DNA of 6,184 nucleotides. Origin: Anaerolineales bacterium UBA2029. Its GTDB lineage: Bacteria > Chloroflexota > Anaerolineae > Aggregatilineales > Aggregatilineaceae. The notes under the pieces were generated by a model. That model saw only the letters and a list, made by a program, of their open reading frames with translations. It was not told the origin of the DNA and did no database searches. The stretch is from assembly GCA_002332795.1 (NCBI GenBank), contig DDBP01000162.1, forward strand, positions 1 to 6,184, given 5' to 3'. Shown here one piece after another: positions 4,933 through 6,184 of the stretch (position 1 is its first letter; each line of letters begins with the position of its first letter). The position numbers and the translations under genes were made by a program.

Positions 4933-4964
4933 GAGACTTCCGAAGTCTCGCGGGCTTCGGAAGT
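4933..4964 (+). repeat. Overlapping, mutually exclusive hairpins upstream of pit
   Basis: GAGACTTC (4933-4940) and GAAGTCTC (4942-4949) are 8-base arms around one C. ACTTCCGAAG (4936-4945) also pairs perfectly, over 10 bp, with CTTCGGAAGT (4955-4964) across a 9-base gap. The two pairings compete for the same bases, as in an attenuator or a palindromic dispersed repeat. TTGTTG follows, a weak T-rich tail. The unit CTTC-N-GAAG occurs twice (4937-4945 and 4955-4963). Confidence 0.55.
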
Positions 4965-4967
4965 TTG

Positions 4968-4996
4968 TTGTCGGTGACTGTGAGACGAGGTATAGC
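4968..4996 (+). promoter_or_regulatory. Candidate promoter for pit
   Basis: TTGTCG (4968-4973) and TATAGC (4991-4996) are separated by 17 bases, each matching four of six consensus bases. Initiation near 5003 would give a leader of about 56 bases and place the hairpins at 4933-4964 upstream of the transcript. If instead the promoter in the AT-rich site (TAAAAT, 4857-4862) is used, the hairpins are in the leader. Confidence 0.3.
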
Positions 4997-5044
4997 GCTC
5001 GCGCTGCCGCAAGCACCGTTAGCGTCTTTAAAACCCGTTGCCAA

Positions 5045-5049
5045 AAGGA
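5045..5049 (+). promoter_or_regulatory. Ribosome binding site that fixes the pit start
   Basis: AAGGA ends 9 bases before ATG 5059. An in-frame TTG at 5038 would extend the protein by seven residues, but the AAGGA would then lie inside the coding region; ATG 5059 is preferred. Confidence 0.75.
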
Positions 5050-5058
5050 TTTCTGCTC

Positions 5059-6051
5059 ATGCCCTCGTTGTCTGTCGAAGCGATCGTGTTGGTGCTCGTT
5101 GCCCTTGTGTTCGGCTTCTACAATGGTTTGCACGACTCTTCTAACGTGGTGGCGACGGTGATCTCCACCCGCGCCATGCGCCCCCGTCTGGCACTATGGA
5201 TGGCCGCCATCGCCAACGCCGTCGGCCCGCTGATCTTTGGCGTGGCGGTGGCCGAGACTATCGGCCACGAAGTAGTGGCACAGCGCGCCGTGACCCTGCC
5301 CGTGGTCTATGCTGCCCTGCTGGCGGCGATCCTGTGGAACATCATCACCCTCAAGCTGGGCATTCCCTCCAGCACGTCGCACGCGCTGATCGGCGGGATG
5401 GTCGGGCCAGTGTTGGCCGGTTATGGGACGGGCGCGATCCTGGTCAACGGCCTGCTCAAGGTGTTGCTGTCGCTGTTCCTGTCGCCCATCCTGGGCATGC
5501 TCGCCGGTTACTGGATTATCAAGACCTGCCTGTTCCTGGCCAGGGGGGCCTCACCCCGCGTCAACGTCTGGTTTCAGCGGGGGCAGATTCTCACCGCGGC
5601 TACGCTGGCGCTCTCGCACGGCACCAACGGTGCGCAGAAGACGATGGGTGTCATCACCCTGGGGCTGGTGGCCACCGGCTCGCTGAGCCATTTCTATGTC
5701 CCGACCTGGGTGATCCTGCTCAGCGCGGCGGCCATCGACCTGGGCACGCTGTTGGGCGGCTGGAGCCTGATTCGTACACTGGGGGCGCGCTTCTACCGGG
5801 TGCGCCCCATTCACGGTTTCAGCGCGCAGACGGCATCCAGCCTGGTGATCCTGGGCGCGGCGCTGCTGGGCGGGCCGGTCAGCACCACCCATGTGGTCAG
5901 CTCGGCGATCGTGGGCGCGGGCAGCGCCGAACGGGTTCAAAAGGTGCGCTGGGGCGTGGTGAACAATATCGTCGCCTCGTGGTTCCTCACCATCCCGGCG
6001 GCGGCGGCGCTGGGTGCGCTGCTATACCTGCTGATTGATCCGCTCATCTGA
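5059..6051 (+). CDS. pit: PiT-family inorganic phosphate transporter (330 aa)
   Basis: PiT carriers are secondary, ion-coupled transporters that bring inorganic phosphate into the cell across the cytoplasmic membrane. The protein has the internal inverted duplication of the family. The N-terminal half has NGLHDSSNVVAT (22-33, the GANDVANA-type signature) and GIPSSTSHALIGG (101-113). The C-terminal half has SHGTNGAQKTMG (186-197) and GPVSTTHVVSSAIVG (272-286). About ten hydrophobic segments cover most of the length. The cytoplasmic loop between the halves (about 160-176) is short, and 330 residues is normal for the compact PiT proteins that pair with DUF47; E. coli PitA is much longer. The divergent DUF47 gene strongly favours phosphate. 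Some PiT-family members carry sulfate instead (CysP), but nothing here suggests sulfur metabolism. The cation used (proton or sodium) cannot be read from the sequence. Confidence 0.94.
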   Translation: MPSLSVEAIVLVLVALVFGFYNGLHDSSNVVATVISTRAMRPRLALWMAAIANAVGPLIFGVAVAETIGHEVVAQRAVTLPVVYAALLAAILWNIITLKLGIPSSTSHALIGGMVGPVLAGYGTGAILVNGLLKVLLSLFLSPILGMLAGYWIIKTCLFLARGASPRVNVWFQRGQILTAATLALSHGTNGAQKTMGVITLGLVATGSLSHFYVPTWVILLSAAAIDLGTLLGGWSLIRTLGARFYRVRPIHGFSAQTASSLVILGAALLGGPVSTTHVVSSAIVGAGSAERVQKVRWGVVNNIVASWFLTIPAAAALGALLYLLIDPLI

Positions 6052-6079
6052 AGACTCCTGCCTCCTGTCGTCGCCATAG

Positions 6080-6171
6080 CCTCGCGGGGCGAGGGACCTT
6101 GTAGGGGCGGGTTCGAAGCCTGCCCCTATCTTCAATGTGACCTTGTCCCCTCATCTCCGCGTCGGAGAGGG
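6080..6171. repeat. Three inverted repeats downstream of pit; the second may terminate it
   Basis: CCTCGC (6080-6085) and GCGAGG (6089-6094) are perfect 6-bp arms. TAGGGGCGGG (6102-6111) and CCTGCCCCTA (6119-6128) form a 10-bp stem with one G-U pair and a 7-base loop, the strongest of the three. TCTCCG (6154-6159) and CGGAGA (6163-6168) flank CGT. None has a real T-run on either strand. Such TAGGGGC... and CTCTCC...GGAGAG palindromes look like dispersed intergenic elements, though the window contains only one copy of each. No gene is visible between 6052 and 6184. Confidence 0.45.
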
Positions 6172-6184
6172 AGCGAGCCGAGCG

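Noticed and set aside
4867..5133. Minus-strand 88-codon frame across the pit promoter region
   Set aside because: It overlaps the hairpins and the start of pit, has no family resemblance, and has a low-complexity Q/H/E-rich start.
5196..6038. Plus-strand 280-codon open frame inside pit
   Set aside because: It is an out-of-frame reading of pit, rich in R, G, H and P, with no membrane segments. The pit frame has both PiT repeats.

Overview
The window looks like chromosomal DNA of a GC-rich bacterium, most likely a member of the Chloroflexota (Anaerolineae-like). This placement is an inference from the style of the proteins: a CcmE with a CxxxY haem motif, a CcmF with a QAGS variant of the HEGS signature, a SigA-type sigma factor with a short insertion after region 1.2, and a short PiT transporter paired with a DUF47 protein. 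No phage, transposon, plasmid or CRISPR signal is visible. It reads as an ordinary housekeeping region with unusually structured intergenic spacers.

Left part (1-2500), minus strand: cytochrome c maturation. ccmE (1769-2317) is upstream of ccmF (1-1370, cut by the window edge). CcmE is the membrane-anchored haem chaperone and CcmF the haem lyase that receives haem from it. About 400 bases separate the two genes. The spacer holds an intrinsic terminator right after ccmE, a candidate promoter with a perfect TATAAT box, and a row of four short inverted repeats in what would be the ccmF leader. CcmE carries Cys in place of the usual haem-binding His, the variant known from Desulfovibrio and archaea. 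A 44-codon ORF with an excellent ribosome binding site lies just upstream of ccmE.

Middle (2500-4140), plus strand: a sigma-70 primary-type sigma factor (2660-3892) behind an extended -10 promoter, divergent from ccmE. A hairpin follows, then a complete tRNA-Arg with anticodon CCT (4015-4090) and encoded CCA. A 9-bp hairpin with A/T flanks on both sides ends the tRNA transcript and, from the other strand, the DUF47 gene.

Right part (4139-6184): a divergent phosphate pair, a DUF47/PhoU-like protein (minus) and a PiT-family phosphate transporter (plus). Their 254-bp shared control region holds an AT-rich 38-bp symmetric site and a pair of mutually exclusive hairpins. Three further inverted repeats follow pit up to the window end.

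Taken together, the window joins haem delivery to cytochromes c, transcription initiation, a minor arginine tRNA and phosphate uptake. Only ccmE/ccmF and DUF47/pit are functionally linked pairs. I did not find a wholly new system. The best leads are the CxxxY CcmE, the structured ccmF leader, and the symmetric site between DUF47 and pit.
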